This document shows, piece after piece, positions 16,147 through 25,547 of a stretch of 64,000 nucleotides of DNA (position 1 is the first letter of the stretch; every line of letters begins with the position of its first letter). Both the position numbers and the translations under genes were made by a program. This DNA comes from CAZJAH01 sp964544155 (GTDB taxonomy: Bacteria > Bacteroidota > Ignavibacteria > Kapaibacteriales > UBA2268), in NCBI GenBank assembly GCA_964544155.1, contig CAZJAH010000009.1, positions 1-64,000 of the forward strand. Direction: 5' to 3'. The notes below the pieces were generated by a model that was given only the letters and a program-made list of their open reading frames with translations, did no database searches and had not been told where the DNA came from.

Positions 16147-17607
16147 TTAAGGCAGCTCATCAAGAGTTTCGTCAGTTGTCCAGTTATAAACATTACCTTC
16201 GGGGCATGATTCAAATGTCACCCCGCTGTGAGTAATGTCAGAATTTTCGTCAATTATGATGCCGTACGCAAGGCTGTGCTTTAACGCGACATTTTCTAAT
16301 TCTGCTTTACCTTCTGATAAATCCAGGTTAGCGCCGCCATCTCCCGCGCCGCCGTATTCAATAACGCAGTTTTTTAACACATTCGAAAACTGATTGTATA
16401 TCTTAATTCCAAACCAGTACCCCGGGTCCTTGTCTTCATCCATAACCGTGAAAATGATTGGAGATCCGTCTTTTCCGTCGGCATTAATCTTTCCGCCTTC
16501 TTCCACTCTTACTTCAGTGTAATATTCCATAAGGAAAGTTACTCCTTCCTCGATATTCAGTGTGCCGTTATTAACAGAGAATCCTCTTGTTAAGTATGGA
16601 ATATTAATTTTGTTGATGTTAGTTGTTTCTTCTATATAAGTCTGGTAGAAAACTTCTATATAATTTTCGCCGTTATACGCGAAAGTGGACGACATATCCA
16701 AAGCGCTTACCTGGTTCAGATGAGCGAATAAAATCGGAGCTTTTTCACATTCCATGATCACGCAGCTCTTAAATTCATCAATATCGCCGCCGTAAGCGTT
16801 GATGCCGTAACCAAGAGAGCCTTTGATAGTACAGAATCTCATTTTGACAGAAGCATCGCCGGCTAAACTAACAGCCTGGCCGTCAGTAAGTCCGGCATTT
16901 TCTATCACGAGATGTTCCCAAATGTTATCTGCGCGGGCTGAACTTATCTCCAGGCCTCCCCAGGCGCCATTGTTCGGATTCGTTTCAGGGCCTGTCATTA
17001 TAACCGGATTTTCAATAGTGCCTTCGACTTTCAGTCCGGCATTTTCACCAAATGATAATCCCGAGTGAATAGAAGTGAACTCGATCTTCACTCCGGCTTC
17101 GATGGTCAGCAGGGCATTGTTTTCAACCCAAATCCAATCGCTAATTCTGTAGTCAATACCGTCGTTCCTGTTTACGAGTATTCTGTTTTGACTAATATTA
17201 CCGGAAAGCTCTTCAGGATCGTTAACTGTGCTTTGCTCTTCAGTAACTGTTACGGTGTAAACAGCCTGAGAGCCGTCTTCGGCAGTCAGTGTGTAAACAA
17301 CGGGCTGCGTAAAGTCCTGTGCTTCGCCCGATGTCGGGTCGATAGTTGCTTTTGCGGAAATCGCAATTGTCGGTACTAGGCTGGTCATGTCTGTTCCGGC
17401 CGGAACTTCCGCGGTTACTGTCATCAGACTTTGGTCAATGCTGCCCATGATAACGGGGCTGAACCCTTCGAATTTAAAACTCACGATCTGCTTTGAGGAG
17501 CTTTTATCCGGATTTGCCGGATTGTCATCGTCACTGCAGGAATTAAGTCCTGCTGAAATTGCCGCAATTACAAATACGGCTAAAAAATTAACTAAATACT
17601 TTTTCAC
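16147..17607 (-). CDS. Lipoprotein with right-handed beta-helix domain
   Basis: 486 residues. A lipoprotein signal ends in the lipobox GLNSC with acidic residues after the Cys (SDDD), typical of surface-exported lipoproteins in Bacteroidota. Residues about 40-120 form a small beta domain (VSFKFEGFSPVIMG... to VYTVTVTEEQ) of the DUF5018-like type that often precedes larger domains. The rest is a series of beta-helix coils with short repeated strands (EHLVIENAGL, MRFCTIKGS, LKNCVIEYGGAG, LENVALKHSL). No catalytic residues could be assigned; polysaccharide binding or adhesion is possible. Monocistronic, with a strong terminator. Confidence 0.8.
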   Translation of the reverse strand: MKKYLVNFLAVFVIAAISAGLNSCSDDDNPANPDKSSSKQIVSFKFEGFSPVIMGSIDQSLMTVTAEVPAGTDMTSLVPTIAISAKATIDPTSGEAQDFTQPVVYTLTAEDGSQAVYTVTVTEEQSTVNDPEELSGNISQNRILVNRNDGIDYRISDWIWVENNALLTIEAGVKIEFTSIHSGLSFGENAGLKVEGTIENPVIMTGPETNPNNGAWGGLEISSARADNIWEHLVIENAGLTDGQAVSLAGDASVKMRFCTIKGSLGYGINAYGGDIDEFKSCVIMECEKAPILFAHLNQVSALDMSSTFAYNGENYIEVFYQTYIEETTNINKINIPYLTRGFSVNNGTLNIEEGVTFLMEYYTEVRVEEGGKINADGKDGSPIIFTVMDEDKDPGYWFGIKIYNQFSNVLKNCVIEYGGAGDGGANLDLSEGKAELENVALKHSLAYGIIIDENSDITHSGVTFESCPEGNVYNWTTDETLDELP

Positions 17608-17670
17608 TTTTTAACTCCAAATAAATTAATATATATGGAAAACCAACAAAATATTGAACCCGTGAGATTG

Positions 17671-17698
17671 CCTTCTCAGTAGTGGATTACAGAGAAGG
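17671..17698 (-). promoter_or_regulatory. Inverted repeat upstream of the beta-helix lipoprotein gene
   Basis: CCTTCTC (17671-17677) and GAGAAGG (17692-17698) are exact inverted repeats 14 bases apart, about 65-90 bases upstream of the start at 17607. It could be a leader hairpin or an operator. Confidence 0.3.
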
Positions 17699-17812
17699 TC
17701 ATGTTGTCGGAGCAAATATAGTAAAAAAGCGGAATAGAATTCACTTTTTTTTATTAATCCATTGTATTCATTAATAAAAAAGCTGCTGCAGTATTCTAAT
17801 CCTCATTATTAC

Positions 17813-17838
17813 AAAAAAAACCCCTGCTTTTGCAGAGG
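17813..17838 (-). terminator. Terminator of the lipoprotein gene at 17870-19099
   Basis: CCCCTGC (17821-17827) pairs with GCAGAGG (17832-17838) with one G-T wobble, loop TTTT. The minus strand then reads eight Ts (complement of 17813-17820). Confidence 0.85.
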
Positions 17839-17869
17839 CTTGAAATTATAAAAGAAATCAAAGAAATAG

Positions 17870-19099
17870 TTATGACCTGACTTCTTCCTTTTCTGATTTT
17901 TGAATTTTCTCAGTTTTGTAAGAAACTTTCTTTATGAGTTTCTTATCAGCTTTTCTGCCTGTGAAGTCACCTTCATAGCTTCCTTGGAAATGTTCTATTA
18001 CTTTGTGGTTTTCATTATATTCCACAACTTTTTCTTCGCGTACGGAATACAATTTCCTGTGATAGCAGTAATGCTCTTTAGCCGATGAAGCTTCGAGAAG
18101 GTTATGCACTTCCTTGTAATCATTATCGCGAAGCTGCTTCCACTCTATGGCAACGGCATCGTGGAACAGGTCATAATCACTGCTTTCTTCATTAAATTTG
18201 TATTCTTCGACCGATACCAGCTTATCACCGTCATAATTATAGATCATCTTTGTGTTGCCGGATCCGTGTTCCGTCAATTCCTTATTAGAATATCCTTCAA
18301 GAGCCAGAAGCCTGCCGTAATCATCTTTTTTGGCTTTAAACCACTGTTCGGTCGGATGATCTTCGCAGTCGGCTTTTTCGGTTAATGAATAAACCGGGAT
18401 TCCATCTTCTGTGAAGTCAGTTTTTGAAATATAGAATACATCGCCGATATTCTTATTTTCTTCGGGGTAGTTTTCCTTATCACTTGCGGTAAAGTACTCT
18501 TTTGAGCTTTCCACAAGGAAATTCACGGGGTGGTAGCCTTTGGGCCTGCTGTCTCCCGTGGGCAGATACTTTAGTTTATATGTATAAGCGATATTATTAC
18601 CGTCGGCATTGACGAAATCAGGATCATCACTGTATTTCTCGAATACCTGTGCTTCAAGAACGCCTTTATCATAAATAATCTCATATCTTTCTGTTTTATT
18701 AGCTTCTTCCGCTTCGCCGTTATACACGGTTTTCTCGAGCAGATAATAGCTGTGCGGGCAGTATTCGGTTTCAACCGTGCTTACCACAGTTCCGAGTTCC
18801 TCGGTTTTTTCAAGTACTGGCAGCCCTTTCTCATTAAATTCACGTCTGACTAATTTGATGATCCGGCCTTCGCTGTCTTTAAATTCAGCTTTTTGCCAAA
18901 ACATATCGCTCCTCTCAGTATAACTATATTCTACGGTTTCGATATCTGTTCCTTCTTCGTTGTAGGTTTCAGTAGTTTTACTAAGCACGCGGATAAATTC
19001 TTCCTGCTGATCTTCCGATTTTTGCGCAGTTTCTTCAGAACAGGATGCTAAAAAGCCCGCAGTCAATAAAATGATAAATAACCTGTGAAATAATTTCAT
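17870..19099 (-). CDS. Lipoprotein with degenerate YD-like beta repeats
   Basis: 409 residues from the ATG at 19099. The frame opens eight codons earlier, but MKLFHRLFIILLTAGFLASCS is a canonical lipoprotein signal, with lipobox LASC. The mature part consists of short beta-strand pairs with Tyr/Glu-rich spacing (EYSYTERSDMFWQKAEFKD, RREFNEKGLPVLEKTEE, MIYNYDGDKLVSVEEYKF). They resemble the loose YD/MORN-like repeats of Bacteroidota proteins that report on text-like beta ladders. No enzymatic motif was recognised. The function is unknown; an outer-membrane or periplasmic location is likely. Confidence 0.7.
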   Translation of the reverse strand: MKLFHRLFIILLTAGFLASCSEETAQKSEDQQEEFIRVLSKTTETYNEEGTDIETVEYSYTERSDMFWQKAEFKDSEGRIIKLVRREFNEKGLPVLEKTEELGTVVSTVETEYCPHSYYLLEKTVYNGEAEEANKTERYEIIYDKGVLEAQVFEKYSDDPDFVNADGNNIAYTYKLKYLPTGDSRPKGYHPVNFLVESSKEYFTASDKENYPEENKNIGDVFYISKTDFTEDGIPVYSLTEKADCEDHPTEQWFKAKKDDYGRLLALEGYSNKELTEHGSGNTKMIYNYDGDKLVSVEEYKFNEESSDYDLFHDAVAIEWKQLRDNDYKEVHNLLEASSAKEHYCYHRKLYSVREEKVVEYNENHKVIEHFQGSYEGDFTGRKADKKLIKKVSYKTEKIQKSEKEEVRS

Positions 19100-19186
19100 T
19101 AAATAATCCTCCCAAAAAAGCAATTTAGAATTACATTCTTAACATTACACTAATTACGCTATTTTCTTAACAAAGTCAAATGTTTT

Positions 19187-20533
19187 ATGGATGGAAGGCC
19201 AATATTTTTGTTAAATTCAAAAGAATACACAGGCGGAGCGGTCATTTATTGGATGAGCCGCGACCAGCGTATGTACGATAACCGCGCTCTGAATTACGCC
19301 CGGGATAAAGCGGAGGAATACGGCACAAACCTTGCAGTATGCTTCTGCCCGGAGGATTATTTCCCGGGGGCATCTCAAAGGCAATTCGCGTTTATGCTTA
19401 AGGGCCTTGTAGAACTCGCGGCCAATCTATATGAAAAAAATGTGCCTTTTGCTCTGCTGAAAGGTAAGCTCGCTAAGGAAATACCTGAATTCCTCAATAG
19501 AATTAATGCAGGATTGCTCATAACGGATTTCGATCCCCTGAAGATAAAAAGAAAATGGAATGATGACATTCTGAAATCAATCCGGATACCATTTCATGAA
19601 GCGGATGCTCATAATATCGTCCCCTGCCGTATTGCCTCGGATAAGCAGGAATACGCCGCTTACACTATACGGCCCAAAATCCACAGGCTCCTGCCTGAGT
19701 TCCTGTCAGATTTTCCGGTATTTAAGTGTTTTAAAGGAAATGATAAGGCTTTTCTTGAAAAATACCATACGCCGGTCAATTATGACCTTAATAAATATAA
19801 GAGTTTCCCCGGCGAAACGCGCTTTGCTCCCGGTGAGGAAGCTGCCCATAAAGTACTCAGGGATTTCATCGATAACAGGCTGGATAATTACGCGGCCAAA
19901 CGAAATGACCCCGCGGAGGATCACTTATCGGGATTGTCGCCATACTTCCATTTCGGGCAATTAGCTCCCCAACGGGCGGTTCTCGAAGTTCTGAGTTCAG
20001 GCAGGGATAAGGATTCTGTAGATGCTTTCATAGAGGAAGCAGTGGTGAGGAGGGAGCTTTCCGATAACTTCTGCTTCTATAATGAAAATTATGATAATAC
20101 TGAGGGTTTCCCTGACTGGGCAAAAAAGTCAATCGCGGAACATAAGAATGACAAAAGGGAATTTATATATAGCGTAGAGCAATTCGAAAACGCCGAAACC
20201 CATGACAAAATTTGGAACGCCGCCCAAAATGAAATGGTCCTGAGCGGGAAAATGCACGGCTATATGCGAATGTACTGGGCTAAAAAGATACTGGAGTGGA
20301 CAGGTTCGCACGATGAAGCAATGCAAACGGCCATTTATCTGAATGATAAGTACGAACTCGACGGACGTGATCCGAACGGCTATACAGGCATCGCGTGGTC
20401 CATTGGCGGAGTACATGACAGAGCATGGCCTGAAAGGACTGTATTCGGCAAGATCAGATATATGAACGCCGCCGGCCTGAAGCGGAAATTCGACATAAGT
20501 AAATATATCGATCGGGCCGCCCGGCTAAAGTGA
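19187..20533 (+). CDS. phr: Class II CPD photolyase
   Basis: 448 residues, the usual size. The enzyme repairs cyclobutane pyrimidine dimers using light and FADH-. Class II markers are seen: the N-terminal antenna-domain start GGAVIYWMSRDQRMYDNRAL, HLSGLSPYFHFGQLAPQRAV near 245, EEAVVRRELSDNFCFYNENYDN near 285, WNAAQNEMVLSGKMHGYMRMYWAKK near 345, and the C-terminal DGRDPNGYTGIAWSIGGVHDRAW. The start ATG at 19187 is 87 bases from the divergent lipoprotein gene, so the two probably share a promoter region. Confidence 0.93.
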   Translation: MDGRPIFLLNSKEYTGGAVIYWMSRDQRMYDNRALNYARDKAEEYGTNLAVCFCPEDYFPGASQRQFAFMLKGLVELAANLYEKNVPFALLKGKLAKEIPEFLNRINAGLLITDFDPLKIKRKWNDDILKSIRIPFHEADAHNIVPCRIASDKQEYAAYTIRPKIHRLLPEFLSDFPVFKCFKGNDKAFLEKYHTPVNYDLNKYKSFPGETRFAPGEEAAHKVLRDFIDNRLDNYAAKRNDPAEDHLSGLSPYFHFGQLAPQRAVLEVLSSGRDKDSVDAFIEEAVVRRELSDNFCFYNENYDNTEGFPDWAKKSIAEHKNDKREFIYSVEQFENAETHDKIWNAAQNEMVLSGKMHGYMRMYWAKKILEWTGSHDEAMQTAIYLNDKYELDGRDPNGYTGIAWSIGGVHDRAWPERTVFGKIRYMNAAGLKRKFDISKYIDRAARLK

Positions 20534-20649
20534 TTTTAGATTACATCTAAGTTATATAAAAAAATGCGGATTAAGAAAAGTTAGCCATGATACGCGCTTG
20601 AAAGGTATATTCTCTAACTTATCATCTTTTCCATAATTAAAATGAATTT

Positions 20650-21831
20650 TTAATTCCGTATGCTGCCGCCGGCTATAAGCTCATTTACATCATTATTCAT
20701 AATTCTGCTTAAGCGGTTGCTGTTCAAATCATTAGGAATATCTTTATCGAGCCAGTGCTTTTTGCAGGCGTTGTAATCGGTAAACACGCACTGGGCAGCT
20801 ATATTGTGACTTTTGAGCTCCAGGCCGCCTCGCAGAAGATTTGGCACGCATGTGCAGGCTGTAAGGCCGATATTTTCACCGGCCCTGGCGCCAGACCATT
20901 CTGAAAGGTCTGATGAATGCAAGAGTACCATTACCTCGTATCCGTTTTTGATGCCTTCTCTTTTCAGTTCCGCTACCCTGCAGTTTTTATCGCACATTTT
21001 GCATTTGAGCCCTCTCGCGGTTATTTCGGCTTTACATTTTTCTATGTCAATACGCAGGCAGCCCGGTATAAGGAGGGCTTTGCGTTCGCATTGCACGAAA
21101 TCTTTCCGGTACGCGCGGTTCATTATCTCAGCGCCTGCCATATTCAGATAATACTGCGCTTTTCCTTTTAGGCATGAAACGCAGTCTTCTTTGATTTTGT
21201 AGTACTCTTTTTTGCTTTCAATGAAGCAATTCAAACCGGATACGAATTTCCCGAGGAATCTTTCAGTTTGCAGGACAAATTCAAAAGCGCAGCCAGCAGC
21301 CGCAGCGAGTAAGTTTTCCGATATAACTGGATTCAAAATCCTCAGATAATTTTCAATCAGCCTGACCCTTGCCAGTTCATGATTGAATTCTGCCGTAGCG
21401 GCAAGCCATGAAATCAGTTTTCCCAAGCCCTTTAAGTCTGTATTCAATATCACCGGGCCCTCATTCATCATCATTTTATGAAGGAACTTATTGCGAAATT
21501 TATCGGCTCTTTCCTTTAGTGTTTTTTTGCCTGATGCTCTAAGCTTAGCTGATAGCAGCATGGTGAATACACTTTTATCAGAAGTATTCGCGGCGTACGC
21601 TGAGTATTCATTCCATAAAACTCCTAATATCAGCAGATCAAGCATGTATTCTTTTTCAGTCCTAAGGGATTCAATATTGTGTGACTCAAGATATTCTATA
21701 TAGCCATTCACATATTTGCCCAGCCTCTTTTTTAGAAGCAGTTCCGAGGCATCGGCAGCTTCCTTTAGCGCTGTATAAAAATGATCAGAATTTTGATGAA
21801 TAATATCTAATCTGTAAGGGAAAATATTCAT
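20650..21831 (-). CDS. DUF116-domain protein with cysteine clusters
   Basis: 393 residues. The N-terminal 210 residues are helical and unrecognised. The C-terminal ~170 residues match the DUF116 pattern: ALLIPGCLRIDIEKCKAEI, then GLKCKMCDKNCRVAELKREG, then the Rossmann-like GYEVMVLLHSSDL, GLTACTCVPNLLRGGLEL and the final NIAAQCVFTDYNACKKHW. Cys in CVSC (about 235) and CKMCDKNC could bind a metal or iron-sulfur cluster. DUF116 has no established activity. No other gene shares its transcription unit. Confidence 0.72.
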   Translation of the reverse strand: MNIFPYRLDIIHQNSDHFYTALKEAADASELLLKKRLGKYVNGYIEYLESHNIESLRTEKEYMLDLLILGVLWNEYSAYAANTSDKSVFTMLLSAKLRASGKKTLKERADKFRNKFLHKMMMNEGPVILNTDLKGLGKLISWLAATAEFNHELARVRLIENYLRILNPVISENLLAAAAGCAFEFVLQTERFLGKFVSGLNCFIESKKEYYKIKEDCVSCLKGKAQYYLNMAGAEIMNRAYRKDFVQCERKALLIPGCLRIDIEKCKAEITARGLKCKMCDKNCRVAELKREGIKNGYEVMVLLHSSDLSEWSGARAGENIGLTACTCVPNLLRGGLELKSHNIAAQCVFTDYNACKKHWLDKDIPNDLNSNRLSRIMNNDVNELIAGGSIRN

Positions 21832-22017
21832 GAACCGCCAATTTTTATATTCAATTATTTACTTTTGACATTTCATAAACGGTATATAATTAATAAAGTT
21901 CCATTATTTTTTTTAAAAAAATTTACTTCATGAATAAAAAATCAAAATAATAGCAGCTATAATATCGTATATAGCACAAATTAGTCTTAACTAAATATTA
22001 ACAAAGGAGTTTATAAC

Positions 22018-23664
22018 ATGAAAAAATTTTTACTATTATTCAGCTTGTTTTTGATTCCGGCTTTAAGTAAATCCCAGCCGGTACTAAGTTCTTCCTCACT
22101 TCCAGAAATTGGAACAGGCATAACCAGGTACTTTTGTGATACAACAGGAGTAAATGAAGGCCAGGGTGGAGCGGACCGGAGCTGGAATTTTTCTGATATT
22201 CAGAAAAATAATGAACCCGCAATGGAAGTAACTTATATAGAACCGTCTGAAACTCCTTACGCATCGAATTTTCCTACCGCGAATATAGCCATAGACCAGG
22301 ACACATTGTTTTCCTTTTACGAAAATAGTTCTAATCAAATTGTCAGACTTGGCATTCAGGGAGAGGACATAAAAGAGACTCTCACAGATACTGAAATTTC
22401 ATTAACACTGCCCTTTACATACGGTGATACTCACAGCGATACATTTGAAGGGACAATAGAAACTACTATTCAGGGAACGCCTTACACAATGAACAGATCA
22501 GGAAGCCTTACGGCAGAGGCTGACGCCTACGGATCAATTACTCTTCCAACAGGTACTTTTAATAATGTGCTAAGAGTAAAGCATACTTACGTACTCGAAG
22601 ATGAGTTGCCGGTTGTAATCCCCGGAATGCCGTCGCCGATTATGATTACTGAAGTAATCTCGTATGACTGGATGCACCCCGATTTCTATTATCCTGTTTT
22701 TTCGATAAGCTATAATACTTTAAGTTATGAAAACTTTCCAGGCATGGAAGACCTGGAGTCAATGTCGGTTCACTATACCTCCACTGAACCGGCTTCCGGT
22801 GATATCCCCCTTCCTTCGATTACAGCACCTGTTGACGGCGCTACAGGGGTATCATTACCGGTTGAATTATCATGGGTAGTTCCCGAAAGCGGAAAGACTA
22901 AAGAAAAAGGAAACACTGATTTAGACCAAAATTATCAATCCAGGGTGCAAGTAGCCGAAGATATTGATTTCAATTCCATACGGTTTGAAGAAGCAAAAGA
23001 TGGAAATTCTGCTACAGTTGACGGGCTTGAGCATAGCACAACTTACTATTGGAGAGTCAGGCTGGAAGAAGGCCAGGAAACAGGTGATTGGACAGAGGTT
23101 TACAGCTTCACTACGGGAGAAGCCGAGGCCGGACTTCCCGCGCTGGATTATCCGGAAGATAAGCAGGAAGATCTCGAAACGACAATAGAATTCAGGTGGT
23201 CTAGTGAAGAATCACACTATTACAGTCTGGAAGTAGCTCTCGACCCCATGTTTGAGAATATCGTTTTCCAGGATACTACTTTTGAAGAATCATTAACTGT
23301 TTTCAGCCTTGAATATAATACCACATACTACTGGAGAGTAGCCATCCAGGGAGATGCCGGTTGGGTGTACACAAACTCTTATGAGTTTACCACACTCGAT
23401 CCGTCTTCAGTTATTATCAGCCCGGAAGAAGCAGGAATAAGCATTTATCCGAATCCGGTTGATAATAAAGTGGATATTGAAAGCAGGGAACCAATAAAAG
23501 AAATAAGCCTGATGAGCCTCGACGGCAAAGAGCTTATGAAGAAGAAACAAAGTAACGGATTAACTAATATTACGCTCGATCTGGGGAATTACGCCGGGGG
23601 AACATATCTTTTAATCGTTAATAGCGGAAATAATATTTCCGCTGTAAAGATAATTAAAAGATAA
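22018..23664 (+). CDS. T9SS-secreted protein with fibronectin-III-like domains
   Basis: 548 residues, preceded by AAAGGAG. A signal peptide (MKKFLLLFSLFLIPALSKSQ) leads into a beta-rich unknown domain to about 260. Two Fn3-like modules follow with the motif YYWRVRLEEG / YYWRVAIQGD (about 345 and 440) and a linker of the form LPALDYPEDKQEDLETTIEF. The last 75 residues are a type A T9SS sorting domain: ISIYPNPVDNKVDIE, EISLMSLDGKEL, and the final TYLLIVNSGNNISAVKIIKR. The product should be exported and anchored at or released from the cell surface. Its ligand is unknown. Confidence 0.83.
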   Translation: MKKFLLLFSLFLIPALSKSQPVLSSSSLPEIGTGITRYFCDTTGVNEGQGGADRSWNFSDIQKNNEPAMEVTYIEPSETPYASNFPTANIAIDQDTLFSFYENSSNQIVRLGIQGEDIKETLTDTEISLTLPFTYGDTHSDTFEGTIETTIQGTPYTMNRSGSLTAEADAYGSITLPTGTFNNVLRVKHTYVLEDELPVVIPGMPSPIMITEVISYDWMHPDFYYPVFSISYNTLSYENFPGMEDLESMSVHYTSTEPASGDIPLPSITAPVDGATGVSLPVELSWVVPESGKTKEKGNTDLDQNYQSRVQVAEDIDFNSIRFEEAKDGNSATVDGLEHSTTYYWRVRLEEGQETGDWTEVYSFTTGEAEAGLPALDYPEDKQEDLETTIEFRWSSEESHYYSLEVALDPMFENIVFQDTTFEESLTVFSLEYNTTYYWRVAIQGDAGWVYTNSYEFTTLDPSSVIISPEEAGISIYPNPVDNKVDIESREPIKEISLMSLDGKELMKKKQSNGLTNITLDLGNYAGGTYLLIVNSGNNISAVKIIKR

Positions 23665-23690
23665 GCGGGAGGCTCAAATTTGCGTGTAGG

Positions 23691-23728
23691 CCGGTTTTGC
23701 CAGTGAGCAGAACCGGCTTTCTTTTTTA
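23691..23728 (+). terminator. Terminator after the Fn3/T9SS gene
   Basis: CCGGTTTTGC (23691-23700) pairs with GCAGAACCGG (23707-23716) with one wobble, loop CAGTGA, then CTTTCTTTTTT. Confidence 0.88.
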
Positions 23729-23803
23729 CTATACAATATAATGAGAATTAATTCGCAATTTCCGTGAATTTATATATTAATATTCGATGGAGATGAAATT
23801 AGT

Positions 23804-24784
23804 ATGTTATGTATTCATCATCATAGCACTGACCCGCATTTTAATCTTGCTGCCGAAGAATACTTTTTCAAGAATTTTAAAGAAAATGTTTTTATGCTGT
23901 GGCGTAATGATAACGCCATTATAGTAGGCAAGCACCAGAATACACTTTCGGAAATAAACCTCGATTACGTAAAGGAAAAAGGAATAAGAGTTGTCCGCAG
24001 GCTTTCGGGAGGAGGCGCGGTATATCACGACCTCGGTAATCTGAATTTCACCTTTATTCAGCAGGGCGAAAGTGAAAAACTGGTTGATTTCAGGAAATAC
24101 ACACAGCCAATATTAGATATACTTCAGGAATTCGATGTTGACGCCAAATTTGAAGGCAGGAACGACCTTACAATCCAGGGCAAGAAATTCTCCGGTAACG
24201 CAGAGCATGTCTTTAAGAACAGGATTCTTCACCACGGTACTTTATTATTTGAATCCAAAATGGATGACCTCGTAGCGGCGCTAAAATCAAATCCCCTGAA
24301 GTTCCAGGATAAGGCCGTAAAATCGATTAAATCGAGAGTCACAAATATCCGCGACCACCTGAAAAAGGATATTTCAATCGAAGATTTCACAAATCAGGTG
24401 ATGAAGCATATTATGGAAATGTACGACGATAGCGAGCGGTATGATATGACTGAAAATGACATAGCCGCGATAAGTAAGCTTGTGGAAGATAAATACGGCA
24501 CATGGGAGTGGAACTACGGCTATTCACCCAGGTATAATTTTCAGAAATTCCTTAAAACAGCCGGCGGTACGCTTGAATTTGACCTTCTCGTGGAAGACGG
24601 CATAATCAGGGAATGTAAGATATTCGGAGATTATTTCAATAAACTGGATAAGACTGAGATCGAGAAAGCCATCGAGGGATGCCGGCACGAAGAAAACGCC
24701 TTAATGAATGTACTGGAAGGCTATAATGTAAATGATTATTTCCATAATGTAAAAAAAGAAGACTTAATAGAAGGTATGTTTTAA
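23804..24784 (+). CDS. lplA: Lipoate-protein ligase A
   Basis: 326 residues. The enzyme activates free lipoate with ATP and attaches it to the lipoyl domains of 2-oxoacid dehydrogenases and GcvH. The catalytic-domain hallmark RRLSGGGAVYHD is at 65-76, followed by NLNFTFI and the lysine motif NDLTIQGKKFSGNA near 125-138 with HHGTLLF after it. The C-terminal accessory domain is present (YSPRYNFQKFLKTAGGTLEF onward), so this is a full-length single-chain LplA. It sits alone between terminators. Confidence 0.93.
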   Translation: MLCIHHHSTDPHFNLAAEEYFFKNFKENVFMLWRNDNAIIVGKHQNTLSEINLDYVKEKGIRVVRRLSGGGAVYHDLGNLNFTFIQQGESEKLVDFRKYTQPILDILQEFDVDAKFEGRNDLTIQGKKFSGNAEHVFKNRILHHGTLLFESKMDDLVAALKSNPLKFQDKAVKSIKSRVTNIRDHLKKDISIEDFTNQVMKHIMEMYDDSERYDMTENDIAAISKLVEDKYGTWEWNYGYSPRYNFQKFLKTAGGTLEFDLLVEDGIIRECKIFGDYFNKLDKTEIEKAIEGCRHEENALMNVLEGYNVNDYFHNVKKEDLIEGMF

Positions 24785-24816
24785 AATAAGAATCAAATAA
24801 TTGGAATGAAATGTGG

Positions 24817-24841
24817 AGCAGGGATAATCCCCTGCTTTTTT
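24817..24841 (+). terminator. Terminator of lplA
   Basis: AGCAGGG (24817-24823) pairs with CCCTGCT (24830-24836), loop ATAATC, then TTTTT. Confidence 0.88.
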
Positions 24842-24872
24842 GTTTATACTTAGAATCACCTGCCTTTCAGTT

Positions 24873-24888
24873 TGGCACGTAAAATGCG
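24873..24888 (+). promoter_or_regulatory. Sigma-54-like -24/-12 promoter before the UmuD-like gene
   Basis: TGGCACG at 24873-24879, four bases, then ATGC at 24884-24887: the invariant GG and GC doublets are correctly spaced, with one mismatch to TGGCACG-N4-TTGC. It lies 53 bases upstream of the ATG at 24941. A match by chance is possible in a region of this size but unlikely to fall exactly here. Confidence 0.45.
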
Positions 24889-24940
24889 GTAATGACTCAA
24901 AACAAGAAAACAATTATTATATTAATTAAGGTGCTATAAT

Positions 24941-25366
24941 ATGCTGACAGCAAGCCATTCAGGAAGTATTGCCGGAAATTTTATCAGAAAAAAAAAGGGA
25001 TATGCTGATTATATACAGAATTCAGATAGTTTTAAGTGCTTAAGCAGGAAAGCCACTTTTGATATTAATAAAGAACTTGGTATTAATTCTGATAACAGCT
25101 TTCTGATACGTGTATCGGGAGAATCAATGAAAAATGCAGGTATCAGCACAGGGAACACACTTGTTGTCAATAGATCAATGCGCCCTAGATTAAGAGATAT
25201 TGTGGTGGCTTCCATAAATAACGAATTAACCGTTAAAAGGCTTTATTTTGATGATAGCGGGGTTGTGTTAATGCCTGAAAATCCGGACTATGAACCAATA
25301 AAAGTCAAACGAACAGACAAACTCGATATATGGGGAGTAGTAACTACGGTTCTGAAAGATGTTTAA
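24941..25366 (+). CDS. UmuD-like S24 (LexA-type) serine peptidase, no UmuC partner
   Basis: 141 residues, the length of UmuD. The self-cleaving peptidase core is intact: RVSGESMKNAGIS with catalytic Ser62 and ELTVKRL with general-base Lys99, plus NPDYEPI and LDIWGVVTTVL as in UmuD. There is no helix-turn-helix domain, so it is not LexA. The usual (Cys/Ala)-Gly cleavage site before the core is unclear: the aligned position reads KKKGYADY, while Ala11-Gly12 is another candidate. UmuD normally teams with the polymerase UmuC, but no such gene is adjacent. A sigma-54-like promoter precedes it. Confidence 0.82.
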   Translation: MLTASHSGSIAGNFIRKKKGYADYIQNSDSFKCLSRKATFDINKELGINSDNSFLIRVSGESMKNAGISTGNTLVVNRSMRPRLRDIVVASINNELTVKRLYFDDSGVVLMPENPDYEPIKVKRTDKLDIWGVVTTVLKDV

Positions 25367-25547
25367 ATTAGAAAATTAAGTGTGCTGACGCCAGGGAATA
25401 AACCAATGTTCATCAGATCCCCGCTTTATTTTATCGTGGAATTTAATTGAGGTGAATTATTAAAAACCGGTAATATAATTTTTTGATAAATGAATCATTC
25501 ATTATATTCGTGCCTTCAAAAAAAGTAATTAATTAAATAGTTAGAGT

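Noticed and set aside
20578..20630. AAGTTAG and CTAACTT as a terminator pair between phr and the DUF116 gene
   Set aside because: Only seven AT-rich pairs across a very long loop with no adjoining T-run; too weak to call.
20838..20856. TGGCACG followed by TGC inside the DUF116 gene as a sigma-54 promoter
   Set aside because: Spacing between GG and GC doublets is one base short and it lies within a coding region with no gene downstream on that strand.
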